Shown here piece after piece: positions 9,289 through 18,334 of a stretch of DNA of 64,000 nt (positions within the stretch are counted from its first letter, which is position 1; each line of letters starts with the position of its first letter). Source of the stretch: Collimonas arenae (GTDB lineage: Bacteria; Pseudomonadota; Gammaproteobacteria; Burkholderiales; Burkholderiaceae_D); assembly GCF_000786695.1 (NCBI RefSeq), contig NZ_CP009962.1:1612001-1676000 (forward strand), written 5' to 3'. The notes below the pieces were generated by a model. It was not told the DNA's origin, searched no databases, and saw only the letters and a list, made by a program, of their open reading frames with translations. A program made the position numbers and the translations under genes.

Positions 9289-10452
9289 ATGGACATGACG
9301 ATACATGGCGGCATCAAGCGGGTGGATCCACGCCGTTCGTTCACGGTCAACGCGGAGGGACTCAAGCGCATCGTGCTGGGGCAGATCGGTGGCGGCAGTG
9401 TTGATTTTTCTTTAGCACATCAAAGTCTGCTCCATCAGGCGCTAAAACCTGTGCGCCTGGCTGTCGATGCAGTGGTCACACGTTGCCTGTTGGCGATAGC
9501 TCATAGCGATCGCGGCACATTGGATGAACACGCGCGCCAGGTGGTAGCTGTCGCAGCCTTGCTCGCCGACGACGCCACCGAAGTAGTGCTGCTGGTGTTC
9601 GGTGAGCTGAAGGAGGAAGCGGCAACGCTGGGAGTCGACCGGTGCGTCGTGCTGCCGCAATATGGCAATCATCTGTTCGCGCCGGAAGCCGAGTTGGCGA
9701 TTGTGGTTGCCTTGCTTGAAGAATTACGGCCAGCCCATGTTTTCATGCCGGATAACGGGGTGGCCGACAGTGATCTGGGACGACGTCTGGGCGCAGCCTT
9801 GAATGCTGCCAGCCTGGCCGCCAATGTGGTTGAGATCAGCCATGCGGGCCTGGCTGTTTATCGGCAGCAGGGCAGCCTGTTGGCGCGACGTAGCCTGGCA
9901 AGGATCATCTTGCTGGAAGTTGATGCGGTGGATGCGCGCTTGCCTTTTCTCGGACGCGGTCAGCAGGCAGAGCAGTTGGTACTCACTCTCGGCAATGTCG
10001 GCAGTGCATCCAATAGTGTTAGCGCATTTGCGGATATGGGCGTCAAAACCATGGCGGCATCGCAGATGGAACTGGATGAAGCCGATTTCATCGTCTCCGC
10101 AGGCAACGGCGTCGGCGACGTTGCGCTGTTTAATGCCTTGGCGAATGCGCTCGATGCCGCAGTAGGCGCCAGCCGGGTTGCGGTCGACGACGGCAAGTTC
10201 AAGCGCGACAAGCAGATCGGCGCCACCGGTAAAACCGTCAGCGCCAGCGCTTACCTGGCCTTCGGTATATCCGGCGCGGTCCAGCATTTGCAGGGCATCA
10301 AGGATTGCCGCCATGTGATCGCGGTCAATCTGGACGCTAGCGCACCGATGATCAAACGCGCCGACCTCAGCATTATCGGTGACGCCCAAGAGTTGATGGG
10401 GGCATTGCTTGAACAAGTCCGGCAAGCCCGGGCAGTGGAGTTGGCGGCATGA
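9289..10452 (+). CDS. etfA: Electron transfer flavoprotein alpha subunit (dimethylglycine-specific)
   Basis: FAD-binding subunit of the electron carrier for dimethylglycine demethylase. The C-terminal FAD domain shows the EtfA signature GATGKTVSASAYLAFGISGAVQHLQG and AVNLDASAPMIKRADLSIIGD, with a divergent N-terminal domain typical of the betaine-cluster paralogue. There are 387 residues from the ATG at 9289, preceded by GGAGACTT; a longer in-frame start at 9190 would lie inside dgcB. It overlaps etfB by 4 nt (ATGA), indicating translational coupling. Confidence 0.9.
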   Translation: MDMTIHGGIKRVDPRRSFTVNAEGLKRIVLGQIGGGSVDFSLAHQSLLHQALKPVRLAVDAVVTRCLLAIAHSDRGTLDEHARQVVAVAALLADDATEVVLLVFGELKEEAATLGVDRCVVLPQYGNHLFAPEAELAIVVALLEELRPAHVFMPDNGVADSDLGRRLGAALNAASLAANVVEISHAGLAVYRQQGSLLARRSLARIILLEVDAVDARLPFLGRGQQAEQLVLTLGNVGSASNSVSAFADMGVKTMAASQMELDEADFIVSAGNGVGDVALFNALANALDAAVGASRVAVDDGKFKRDKQIGATGKTVSASAYLAFGISGAVQHLQGIKDCRHVIAVNLDASAPMIKRADLSIIGDAQELMGALLEQVRQARAVELAA

Positions 10453-11234
10453 ACCAGCAAATTATCAAGCGTATCGCTGTATTGGTTTCCATAGGCCGGA
10501 ATCCGGTCAGCGGCGTGCCGCGCTACAGCCGCAACGATGCTGCTGCCTTGGGACTGGCGGCCGAATTGATACAGCGCACGACGGGCGCAACTATCGACGT
10601 GATTCATGCCGGCCCGGCCGACAACCCAGCGCTGGCGGAGTACCTGGCCTTAGGCGCTACCAAGATCAACGTGATCGAGACGACTACGGCGCAGGACGTC
10701 CTGCCTGCGCTGCTGGAGCAATTGCAAGCTTATGACCTGGTGTTATGCGGCAGCCGCGCGGAAAGCGGGGACGCAAGCGGCACGTTGCCTTACCAACTGG
10801 CAGCTCGCTTGAATTTGCCTTTGCTGGCCGGTGTGATCGCCGTGACGCCAGGCAGCACTGGCATCGTCGCCCAACAATTCCTGCCGAAAGGACGGCGACG
10901 CGAAGTCGGATTGCGATTGCCTGCCTTGCTGACGGTGCATTCATTAGCGCCGTGCAGGCTGCGTTATGCCTACGCTAGCTTGCGCAGCGGCCAAATGACG
11001 AAACGGACGTTTCTCAGCGCGAGCAGCGAGAGCGCCGAAGAGTGGACAGTCGAAGCAGCTAAGGTCAAGCCGCGCAAGCTGGCCGCGCCGGAGAAGCGTT
11101 CCGGCCACGCACGCATGCAAGCGGCCACGGTGGCAGAAAGCCGCGGCGGCAAGGTCGTGCATGAAGGCAGCGCCGCCGACAAGGCGCAAGTTGTTCTTAC
11201 CTATTTACGTGAACATCATTTGGTCGATTATTAA
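10449..11234 (+). CDS. etfB: Electron transfer flavoprotein beta subunit (dimethylglycine-specific)
   Basis: Second subunit of the electron transfer flavoprotein serving DgcAB, 261 residues. An EtfB-like domain is visible (IAVLVSIGRNPVSGVPRYSRNDAAALGLAAELI, DLVLCGSRAESGDASGTLPYQLAARLNLPLLAGV), with a basic C-terminal tail. Its ATG overlaps the etfA stop. The gene is immediately followed by a palindromic repeat element (11235-11346) that separates it from gbcA, the largest gap in the operon. Confidence 0.88.
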   Translation: MNQQIIKRIAVLVSIGRNPVSGVPRYSRNDAAALGLAAELIQRTTGATIDVIHAGPADNPALAEYLALGATKINVIETTTAQDVLPALLEQLQAYDLVLCGSRAESGDASGTLPYQLAARLNLPLLAGVIAVTPGSTGIVAQQFLPKGRRREVGLRLPALLTVHSLAPCRLRYAYASLRSGQMTKRTFLSASSESAEEWTVEAAKVKPRKLAAPEKRSGHARMQAATVAESRGGKVVHEGSAADKAQVVLTYLREHHLVDY

Positions 11235-11346
11235 GAGGTGGTCTCAACATTATTCAACATCAATCTAACGTTGTTGGTTCTCCTGGCTGTATCACTCGTA
11301 CTGTCTTCGCCGGAGCACCTGGCCAGCTTAATGTTGAAGCCGCCTC
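11235..11346. repeat. Palindromic repeat element, copy 1 (between etfB and gbcA)
   Basis: A roughly 112-bp imperfect inverted repeat starting directly after the etfB stop. The outer arms GAGGTGGTCTCAACATTA and the complement of TTAATGTTGAAGCCGCCTC agree at about 15 of 18 positions, and TTCAACAT/ATGTTGAA is perfect. The core from about 11268 to 11326 matches the element before pnp (55246-55347, opposite strand) at roughly three quarters of bases, including a shared CTCGTACTGTCTTCG. In the transcript it should fold into a long stem that could separate the dgc-etf and gbc halves of the operon. Confidence 0.75.
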
Positions 11347-11374
11347 AAAGGCTGCACAAGCGGTGGTTCCATAA

Positions 11375-12682
11375 ATGCATCACATGGAGAAGAAATTGAA
11401 AGTGTCTAAAGAGATCCAATCACTGATCGCCGAGCGCCTGCCGGGGCATAGCCTGGACGCGCCGTTTTACCTTAGCCCGGAAATCTTCGATCTGGATATC
11501 CGGGAGATTTTCAGCAAGCATTGGATCCATGTCGCAGTTGAGCCGGATATTCCCGAGCCGGGCGATTACGTCACAGTTGAGATCGGTCTCAATTCCATCG
11601 TGGTGGTGCGTGACGACGACATGGCGGTGCGCGCCTATCACAATGTATGCCGCCATCGCGGCGCGCGCCTGTGCTCGGAACACAAAGGCTCGGTTGGTAA
11701 CCTGGTCTGCCCCTACCATCAATGGACCTACAACATCGGTGGAGAGTTGATCTATGCCGAGCACATGGGTGAGAAATTCGACCGCTCCAAGCACAGTCTC
11801 AAATCCGTTCATGTGGAGAACCTGGCGGGGCTGATTTTCATCTGCCTGGCGGAACAACCACCGCAGGATTTTTCCGTAATGCGCGACGCCATGGCGCCAT
11901 ATCTGCTGCCGCACGGGCTGAAGGATTGCAAGATCGCCAAGCAGGTTGACCTGATCGAAGAGGGCAACTGGAAGCTGACCATGGAAAATAACCGCGAGTG
12001 TTATCACTGTGCGACCAACCATCCGGAACTGACGGCGTCGCTGTTCGAGTTCGGTTTCGGTTATCAGTCCGCGCCTGGTAATGCCGAACAGATCGCGGAA
12101 TTCAACCGCTTGGCGGCGGAGCGCTGCGGCGAGTGGGAGCGCGGCGGCTTGCCTTCCGCAGAGATAGAACGGCTGGACGAACTTGTTACCGGTTTTCGAA
12201 CCCAGCGCTTGCCGCTGGACCGCGCCGGCGAATCGCAAACGCTGGACGGCAAGGTTGCTTCCGGCAAGTTGCTGGGAGAGTTCGAACGCGCCGACCTGGG
12301 AGGGCTGTCGTTCTGGACCCAGCCCAATTCCTGGCATCACTTCATGAGCGACCACATCGTCAGTTTTTCGGTCCTGCCCCTGTCGGCTGAACGTACGCTG
12401 GTACGCACAAAGTGGCTGGTGCATAAAGATGCGCGTGAAGGCATCGACTATCAGCTCGACAACCTGACTGCGGTATGGAACGCGACCAATGACCAGGACA
12501 AGCGACTGGTCGAGTTGTCGCAGCAAGGAGCGCGCAGCAGCGCTTATCAGCCCGGACCCTATTCGCCATTTACCGAAGGCTTGGTGGAAAAATTCTGTAC
12601 CTGGTATATCGGCCGCTTGTCAGCCGGCCTGGCGGAACAGTCGGCGGGTAGCCCGGTGACCATGCTGCGGAGAATCGATTGA
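11375..12682 (+). CDS. gbcA: Glycine betaine monooxygenase, Rieske oxygenase component
   Basis: Oxidatively demethylates glycine betaine to dimethylglycine plus formaldehyde. The Rieske centre is CRHRGARLC with VCPYHQW (Cys92, His94, Cys112, His115 from the first ATG) and mononuclear iron histidines lie in NNRECYHCATNHPEL (about 211 and 216). Residues across the whole length resemble Pseudomonas GbcA. The start is uncertain: the ATGs at 11375 and 11384 lack a clear ribosome site, whereas TTG 11396 or GTG 11402, just after GGAGAAG, would match the N-terminus of Pseudomonas GbcA. Its reductase GbcB follows. Expected control is by a GbdR-type activator responding to betaine or dimethylglycine. 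Confidence 0.94.
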   Translation: MHHMEKKLKVSKEIQSLIAERLPGHSLDAPFYLSPEIFDLDIREIFSKHWIHVAVEPDIPEPGDYVTVEIGLNSIVVVRDDDMAVRAYHNVCRHRGARLCSEHKGSVGNLVCPYHQWTYNIGGELIYAEHMGEKFDRSKHSLKSVHVENLAGLIFICLAEQPPQDFSVMRDAMAPYLLPHGLKDCKIAKQVDLIEEGNWKLTMENNRECYHCATNHPELTASLFEFGFGYQSAPGNAEQIAEFNRLAAERCGEWERGGLPSAEIERLDELVTGFRTQRLPLDRAGESQTLDGKVASGKLLGEFERADLGGLSFWTQPNSWHHFMSDHIVSFSVLPLSAERTLVRTKWLVHKDAREGIDYQLDNLTAVWNATNDQDKRLVELSQQGARSSAYQPGPYSPFTEGLVEKFCTWYIGRLSAGLAEQSAGSPVTMLRRID

Positions 12683-12708
12683 AATCCGAAATATTGCCGG
12701 GGCCGGTC

Positions 12709-13830
12709 ATGGACGCCAATAAACTGAATCGCCGGAATTTCTGGGATACGCTGCCATCGCTGTGGAACAGCGAGAGCGAGGACACGCTGGATTGCTGCCA
12801 GGTGCGTGTCGAGACGCACGACGTCAAGAGTTTTTTCTTTGCTACACCGGATGGCAGCGCGTTTGCTTTTCAGCCTGGCCAGTTCATCACGCTGGAGTTG
12901 GAAATCAATGGCGAGCCGGTCAATCGCTGCTATACAATTTCGTCGTCGCCTGCGCGGCCGCATACGATCTCGATCACAGTCAAGCGGGTTCCCGGCGGGC
13001 CGGTATCGAACTGGCTGCATGATAATCTGAAAGCCGGCGACAAAGTCAGAGTAATGCGCCCCGCCGGCGAATTCACCTGCGCAGCGCATCCGGCGGAAAA
13101 ATATCTGTTCCTGTCAGCCGGATCCGGCATCACGCCGTTGATGTCGATGTCGCGCGCCCATCATGACCTCTCCGATGACCGAGACATCGTCTTCATCCAC
13201 AGCGCACGCACGCCGGATGACATCATCTTCGAGCGCGAACTCGGCCTGATCGCTGCCAACCAGCAGAATTTCCGCACGCGCTTCATCTGCGAGCAGCTGG
13301 GCCAGCGCCGCGAGTGGTCGGGGCCAACCGGCATGTTGTCGCTGGCTGCGCTCAGATTGATGGCGCCGGATTTCATGGAACGAGAAATTTTTGTATGCGG
13401 CCCCGCGCCCTACATGAAAGCGGTACGCAACATGCTGAACGAAGCAGGCTTCGATCGCGTCCGCTATCACGAAGAAAGTTTTTCCTTCGAGACTTTGCAG
13501 CAAGAGACAGGGCAGGCTATCGCGGTAAACGGCGCGGCAACGGCTAATAAAGAATCACTGGCATCGGTCGGCTTCGAAATCAACTTCCAGAAAAGCAACC
13601 GTCAAATCGTCTGCGGTCCGCAGCAACATGTGCTCGACGCAGCCCGCAGCGCAGGGGTAAGACTGGCATCGTCTTGCGCTCAAGGCATGTGCGGCACCTG
13701 CAAGGTAAAGCTGATTTCCGGTACGGTAGACATGCAACACAAAGGCGGTATCCGCCAACGGGAGATTGACCAGGGCATGGTGCTCCTGTGCTGCAGCAAA
13801 CCGCTGAGCAATTTGGTGGTGGACAAATAG
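12709..13830 (+). CDS. gbcB: Glycine betaine monooxygenase, reductase component
   Basis: Passes electrons from NAD(P)H through FAD and a [2Fe-2S] cluster to GbcA. The order of domains is FAD/NAD ferredoxin-reductase (about 20-265; RCYTISSSPARPH binds flavin, VFLSAGSGITPLMSM-like segment binds nucleotide) then a plant-type ferredoxin (about 285-373) with SCAQGMCGTCKVK and a final LLCCSK cysteine. I use the ATG at 12709 (373 residues); a TTG at 12679 overlapping the gbcA stop would add ten residues. It is the last gene of the operon; repeats follow. Confidence 0.92.
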   Translation: MDANKLNRRNFWDTLPSLWNSESEDTLDCCQVRVETHDVKSFFFATPDGSAFAFQPGQFITLELEINGEPVNRCYTISSSPARPHTISITVKRVPGGPVSNWLHDNLKAGDKVRVMRPAGEFTCAAHPAEKYLFLSAGSGITPLMSMSRAHHDLSDDRDIVFIHSARTPDDIIFERELGLIAANQQNFRTRFICEQLGQRREWSGPTGMLSLAALRLMAPDFMEREIFVCGPAPYMKAVRNMLNEAGFDRVRYHEESFSFETLQQETGQAIAVNGAATANKESLASVGFEINFQKSNRQIVCGPQQHVLDAARSAGVRLASSCAQGMCGTCKVKLISGTVDMQHKGGIRQREIDQGMVLLCCSKPLSNLVVDK

Positions 13831-14033
13831 TCGGGGTCAATAATTGGAAATAATCGAGTAATCGGAGCCAGAGTCGAATTAATTAATAATCGGGGTCAGA
13901 GTCGAATTAATTAGAAAGCAATCCAATAATTCGACTCTGGCCGAGCGCCTCTAGCCGAGCGCCTCTAGCCGAGCGCCTCTGACCCCAATTGTTTTTGGCA
14001 AGATAAACCACGGTATGTTGATAGGGGTTAGAC
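13831..14033. repeat. Intergenic repeat cluster with a 14-bp tandem array
   Basis: After gbcB, CGGAGCCAGAGTCGAATTAA (from 13863) recurs as CGGGGTCAGAGTCGAATTAA (from 13891), a partial third copy starts at 13832, and the inverted complements are at 13927-13939 (AATTCGACTCTGG) and 13978-13990 (TCTGACCCCAATT). Between the inverted copies GCCGAGCGCCTCTA is repeated three times head to tail at 13940-13981. The pattern resembles REP-type palindromes mobilised by RAYT transposases, but no such transposase is in the window. It could also terminate the gbc transcript. Confidence 0.7.
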
Positions 14034-14891
14034 ATGAAATTGATACGGACATTATGCTGTCTTGTTGCAATTCTGGCTTGTTTCACAAATGCCGTAGTGG
14101 CGGCGGCTGAGAGCAAACCGGTCATCAAGATCGGTTACGTGGAAGGCTGGTCGGATAGTGTCGCAACGACTTATGTCGCGGCGCAGATCATTCGTCGGGA
14201 TCTTGGCTACGAAGTGAAGCTGATCCCGGTTTCCGCTGGCTTGATGTGGCAGGGCGTGGCGCGTGGCGATCTGGATGCCACCATGTCGGCATGGTTGCCG
14301 ACTACCCAGGGCGCCTATTACGAAAAACTGAAAGATAAGGTGGTCAACCTCGGCGTCAATTTTCCGGGCGCGAGGATAGGACTGATCGTGCCGGCGTATG
14401 TCAACGCTAGCAGCATCGCCGATCTGCCTGCGCAGAAAGAGGCTTTCGATGGCCGCATCGTCGGTATCGATGCCGGCGCCGGCGTCATGACCAAGACCGA
14501 GCTGGCGATCAAGGAGTACGGTCTGGACTACAAACTGTTGCCGAGTTCCGGCAGCGGTATGGTGGCCGAGCTTGAGCGCTCGATCAGGAACAACAAGGCG
14601 ATTGCGGTCACCGGCTGGGTACCGCACTGGATGTTCGCCAAGTGGAAACTCAAGTTCCTGGACGATCCGAAGAAAGTCTATGGCGAAGCCGAGCATGTCG
14701 ACAGTATCGCCAATCCCGGCCTGGAGGCGAAGGCCAGGCCGGTCAACGATCTGCTGAAGAATTTCTCATGGAAACCGGGAGAGATCGATAGCGTCATGCT
14801 GGCGGTGGAAAACGGCGCCAAGCCGGAAGTCGCCGCCAAGCAGTGGGTCGATGTGCATCCGCAGCGCGTCAGCGAATGGCTGCAGAAGTAA
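14034..14891 (+). CDS. Glycine-betaine-type ABC transporter substrate-binding protein (orphan)
   Basis: Periplasmic binding protein of the OpuAC/ProX type, 285 residues. A signal peptide covers about 1-24 (basic MKLIR, hydrophobic core, cleavage near VVAAAES). Aromatic residues likely to form the quaternary-ammonium cage include Trp in YVEGWSDSV, GLMWQGVARG, SAWLPTT and TGWVPHWMF. No permease or ATPase is adjacent, so it probably feeds ChoVW at 24599, as BetX and CaiX feed the shared CbcWV core in Pseudomonas. Ligand (betaine, carnitine or choline) is inferred. Confidence 0.85.
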   Translation: MKLIRTLCCLVAILACFTNAVVAAAESKPVIKIGYVEGWSDSVATTYVAAQIIRRDLGYEVKLIPVSAGLMWQGVARGDLDATMSAWLPTTQGAYYEKLKDKVVNLGVNFPGARIGLIVPAYVNASSIADLPAQKEAFDGRIVGIDAGAGVMTKTELAIKEYGLDYKLLPSSGSGMVAELERSIRNNKAIAVTGWVPHWMFAKWKLKFLDDPKKVYGEAEHVDSIANPGLEAKARPVNDLLKNFSWKPGEIDSVMLAVENGAKPEVAAKQWVDVHPQRVSEWLQK

Positions 14892-14913
14892 AAGCACCTG
14901 ACGTTAAACCGGG

Positions 14914-15801
14914 TCAGTTGCGGCAGGCTTCCGCTTCCCTCAGCAACCAGGAGCGGAACGCCGCGATTCTTGGTTTCAGCGCCGATGCCTTGGGATAGGC
15001 GAGCCAATAGGAGTAATCGTTTTTCAGGCGTTGCGGATAGGGCGTCAACAGGCGGCCGGCGGCGATATCGTCGGCGGCCAGAAACAGCCGGCCCAGCAGC
15101 ACCCCGTGGCCATCGATGGCGGCTTGCAGCGCTAGGCTGGCGTCGGTAAAGCTGGCGCCTTTGCGTGCATCCACCGCAGGAGCATCGACCAATTCCAGCC
15201 AGCGCGGCCAGTTGTCGCGCGGTGCATCATGTAGCAGCGCGTGGTGCGCCAGGTCGGCAGGCTTCTGCAACGGTGTGCGCGCATCCAGCGCCTGGTTGTA
15301 CATCGGTGTCAGCCACTCATCGGCGATCAGATCGGCTTGCACACCGGGCCAGCGGCCGTTGCCAAGACGAATGCCGAGATCGAAATCCTTGCTTGAAAAA
15401 TCCCAACTCTCCTCATTGCTGACCAGATCCAGCTCGATCTCCGGATGGGCGGCGTGAAACCGGCTTAGTCGCGGCATCAGCCATTTTGCGGCGAAGGACG
15501 GCAACACCGTGATGCGCAAAGTGCCGGCCGCTAAATTGCTGGTCAAGCGCTCAGTCGCCGCTACCAGTCGGTCGAGCGCCTCCGCCACCTCCGGCAGATA
15601 GGATTTGCCGTCCGCGGTCAGCGTCAATGCATGGCCGCGTCGCTCGAACAGTTTCAATCCCAACCATTCTTCCAGCTGCTTGACCTGATGGCTGATCGCC
15701 GCCTGCGTGACGAAAAGCTCGGCGGCGGCGCGCGTGAAATTGCGATGCCGGGCGGCCGCTTCGAAGGCTTTCAAGGAGGTGAGGGGAGGTAGTCGGCGCA
15801 T
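14914..15801 (-). CDS. LysR-family regulator (GcvA-like)
   Basis: DNA-binding regulator of 295 residues. The N-terminal winged helix is LPPLTSLKAFEAAARHRNFTRAAAELFVTQAAISHQVKQLEEWLG, close to the GcvA subgroup, followed by a periplasmic-binding-like effector domain from about 95. I use the ATG at 15801; a TTG at 15822 in the same frame has no better ribosome site. It is divergent from the LysE-type exporter at 15945 with 143 bp between, the classic layout for a LysR protein that controls its neighbour. The effector is unknown. Confidence 0.88.
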   Translation of the reverse strand: MRRLPPLTSLKAFEAAARHRNFTRAAAELFVTQAAISHQVKQLEEWLGLKLFERRGHALTLTADGKSYLPEVAEALDRLVAATERLTSNLAAGTLRITVLPSFAAKWLMPRLSRFHAAHPEIELDLVSNEESWDFSSKDFDLGIRLGNGRWPGVQADLIADEWLTPMYNQALDARTPLQKPADLAHHALLHDAPRDNWPRWLELVDAPAVDARKGASFTDASLALQAAIDGHGVLLGRLFLAADDIAAGRLLTPYPQRLKNDYSYWLAYPKASALKPRIAAFRSWLLREAEACRN

Positions 15802-15944
15802 GGTCCAGTCAATTCTCTTCAATCAATTTTTCTTATCGAAGCCATGAGAATACTTCGTTTTGCCGGGATAGGTAAATACGGTCTAATTTGCGTCGGACAA
15901 GGTGCTGTATTTCATTGATGAAATCGTAAGAAGGGGACGTGGAA

Positions 15945-16544
15945 ATGATAGCTTGGGAGACTTGCTTGCTGCTGCTGGGATTTGTAGTGCCGATGGTCAT
16001 CAGCCCCGGTCCTGGCAATACGGTGCTGGCGGCTGCCGGCGCCAGGTACGGCTTGCGCGGCAGCCGGTCGTTCTGGATCGGATTCGAAGCGGCGAACCTG
16101 TTCTGGTGCCTGATCTACGGCATGGGCCTGAGCGAGGTTTTCCGGCTGCATCCGCTTCTGAACCAGACAATGAAATGGGCTGGAACGGCGTACCTCCTTT
16201 ACCTGGCCTACGGATTTTTGCAGTCGGCGCCGCTCCCGGCCGGAAAGGAGGTAAAGCGGCTGAACGCCGTCGATGGCTTTGTCTCGGTATCGCTGAACCT
16301 GAAGATTCATTCGATGATCCTGGTGATGTTTTCCCAGTTCATGAATCCGGCCATGCCGCTATTCGATCAGGTGCTGCAAATTTCCAGTGTGTTCATGCTG
16401 GTCTGCGTGGCTTGCCATTTTCCCTGGATTTTTGCGGGAAAGATCATTTTCAGCCGGATCAGGACTGCGCGGGCAATGCAGGTGCAAGGTTATGTGTTTG
16501 CTGCTTGCATGCTGCTGGTTGCGTTGTTCGTTGCGCTGTCTTAG
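15945..16544 (+). CDS. LysE/RhtB-family amino-acid exporter
   Basis: Inner-membrane exporter of amino acids or small related solutes, 199 residues with about six hydrophobic segments. The family motif ISPGPGNTVLAAAGARYGLRGS is near the N-terminus. The ATG at 15945 has AAGGGGA about 8 nt upstream; a GTG at 15939 is in frame but less well placed. It is divergent from the LysR gene and probably under its control. The substrate cannot be predicted. Confidence 0.88.
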   Translation: MIAWETCLLLLGFVVPMVISPGPGNTVLAAAGARYGLRGSRSFWIGFEAANLFWCLIYGMGLSEVFRLHPLLNQTMKWAGTAYLLYLAYGFLQSAPLPAGKEVKRLNAVDGFVSVSLNLKIHSMILVMFSQFMNPAMPLFDQVLQISSVFMLVCVACHFPWIFAGKIIFSRIRTARAMQVQGYVFAACMLLVALFVALS

Positions 16545-16586
16545 TCCTCGCCACGATAAAGAATTTAATTTGATAATGAGGCCGCC

Positions 16587-16856
16587 ATGATATGTATCTC
16601 GACAATTCGCCAACCCTTGCCTGAATCCGCATTAGCTACATCGCCGGCCGTGCGGCGGTTATTGGAAGAGTTTGGGAAGCTGACGGAACGCGCAGCCGGC
16701 TGGTGGCGACAACGGCAGATCCCGGCGCGTCCGGCAACGGAGCAGCGACGGCGCCTGTCCAGCACCCGCGAACTGAGTGACCATGTGTTGCGCGATATCG
16801 GCTTTATCGATGCATTGCCGCCGCCGGCAGACCCGCAGGAAGACAAGCCTTACTGA
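16587..16856 (+). CDS. DUF1127 small protein
   Basis: An 89-residue protein with the DUF1127 (YjiS-like) signature LSSTRELSDHVLRDIGFID at its C-terminus, after an Arg-rich stretch. DUF1127 proteins in other bacteria are small, often stress-induced, and some bind RNA or affect phosphate and arginine metabolism; nothing specific can be said here. The last 7 nt overlap tail to tail with the end of the outer membrane factor gene on the other strand. Confidence 0.75.
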   Translation: MICISTIRQPLPESALATSPAVRRLLEEFGKLTERAAGWWRQRQIPARPATEQRRRLSSTRELSDHVLRDIGFIDALPPPADPQEDKPY

Positions 16857-18334
16857 AGCGTCGCGTCGGCTGGATTGTCGGCGCGCCGCAAAGCAACCGG
16901 CCGCTCCTCGTTGGCTGGACTTGCCTGGGTGTCGACCATATCGCCGCCCAGGGCCTGGTACAGCTTGACCTGGCTGTTGAGCAGATTCAGATTATTGTCG
17001 GCCACTGCGATTTCGGCGGAACGCAAGGTCTCCTGCGCGTCCAGCCAGATCTTGAGCGCCACTGAACCGGCGCGATAGCGTTCCTGGTACAGGTTTTCGA
17101 TCCGCTTCGCCGCCGCCAGCGATTGCTCCAGCTTGAGCCCTTGCGCCTGGAACTGGCTGCGTGCGGAGAGTGCGTTTTCAACGTCGCCGAGGGCTTTATA
17201 AAAAGTCTGGCGGAAATCGATCGAGGCCTTTTCATAGTCGGTCTTGGAGACCGCGATATTCAATTGCATCTGGTTCCATTGCAGGAATGGAAAAGTCAGG
17301 CTGGAGGCCAGCGTCGCCAGCGGATTTTGCAGCAGGTTCTGCAAGCTGCTGCTGCCGCTGCCGAGCGTGCCGGTCAGGGTGAACGAGGGGTAATAGCCGG
17401 CGCGAACTGCGCCTGCGCCAGACAGCGTCTTGCGCAGGCGCAGTTCCGCCGCCCGCAAATCCGGCCGCCGCGCCAGCAATTCTGAAGGCAGTCCGGCTTC
17501 GACCGCCGGCACGGTGGCGACAGCAAGCTGGTACTGTCGGTTGTCGAGCGTTTCCGGTGGGCCGTCGAACAGGATCGCCAATGCTGTGCGCGTCTCGACC
17601 AGTTCTTGCAGCAACTGGGTATGGCTGGCCTGTTGCGATGCAAGCGAACGTTCGGCTTCCAGCACTTCCAGCGACGATACCGCACCCGCATCGTATTGCA
17701 CACGGACCAGTTCCAGGATCTTGGCGACATAAGCGATGCTTTGTTCACTGAGAGCGATGCGTTGCTGCAGGTTGGCGATTTTCCAGTACAGGCCGGCGGT
17801 TGTGCCGACCAGCGCCAGGGCCGTGCTGTCGCGGTCTTCCACAGTCGCCAGCGCTTCCCATTGCGCGGCGTCGCGCTGGCTGGCCAGCTTGCCCCACAGG
17901 TCGACTTCATAGGCGACGCTGGCGCTCAACGACTGGCTATGGCTGCTGGCCGGGGCGCCGGGGAGGCCCGGCAAGTTATTCGACGTACCGCCCAGGTTGC
18001 GGCTATTGCTGGTGCTGAATCCTAGCGATACTGTCGGATTGGTGACCGCCAAGCCGGCTTGCAATTGCGCGCGGCGCACCAGGATGGCCGCCGCCGCCAA
18101 GTCATTGTTGCGAGCGAGCGCCAGCTCGACCAGCTGGTTCAATTGAGGATCGTTGAAGCGCCGCCACCAGCGGTCGTGCAGGGTTGCGTCGCCAGCAGTT
18201 TGCGGAGGTAGATTCTGCCAGTTCGCCGGTGTGGCTAACGGTGGTTGCTGGTAGGGCGTATGCAAGGCAGTACAGCCTGCCAGCAGGCTACCGGCAAGCA
18301 CGGCGATTGTCGGGTACATGGTGATATTTTTCAT
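16850..18334 (-). CDS. NodT-family outer membrane efflux lipoprotein
   Basis: Outer-membrane channel of a tripartite pump, 494 residues. A lipoprotein signal ([21 protein letters not shown]) ends at Cys21 in LLAGC. Two OEP repeats follow (about 65-245 and 265-455), with the conserved [10 protein letters not shown] segment in the second. The ATG at 18334 overlaps the macB stop by 4 nt (ATGA), so it is the third gene of the macA-macB-factor operon; a longer reading at 18427 lies within macB. Substrates unknown. Confidence 0.9.
   Translation of the reverse strand: MKNITMYPTIAVLAGSLLAGCTALHTPYQQPPLATPANWQNLPPQTAGDATLHDRWWRRFNDPQLNQLVELALARNNDLAAAAILVRRAQLQAGLAVTNPTVSLGFSTSNSRNLGGTSNNLPGLPGAPASSHSQSLSASVAYEVDLWGKLASQRDAAQWEALATVEDRDSTALALVGTTAGLYWKIANLQQRIALSEQSIAYVAKILELVRVQYDAGAVSSLEVLEAERSLASQQASHTQLLQELVETRTALAILFDGPPETLDNRQYQLAVATVPAVEAGLPSELLARRPDLRAAELRLRKTLSGAGAVRAGYYPSFTLTGTLGSGSSSLQNLLQNPLATLASSLTFPFLQWNQMQLNIAVSKTDYEKASIDFRQTFYKALGDVENALSARSQFQAQGLKLEQSLAAAKRIENLYQERYRAGSVALKIWLDAQETLRSAEIAVADNNLNLLNSQVKLYQALGGDMVDTQASPANEERPVALRRADNPADATLQ

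Noticed and set aside
11238..11399. 53-codon GTG-started ORF with a hydrophobic stretch (TLLVLLAVSLVLSS) ending at the gbcA start, looking like a small membrane protein
   Set aside because: The hydrophobic stretch is the translation of the palindromic repeat core; the copy before pnp gives a near-identical stretch in the same frame on the other strand. The GTG has no properly spaced ribosome site.
13940..13981. Tandem 14-bp repeats as a possible CRISPR remnant
   Set aside because: Units are directly adjacent with no spacers and no cas genes are present.
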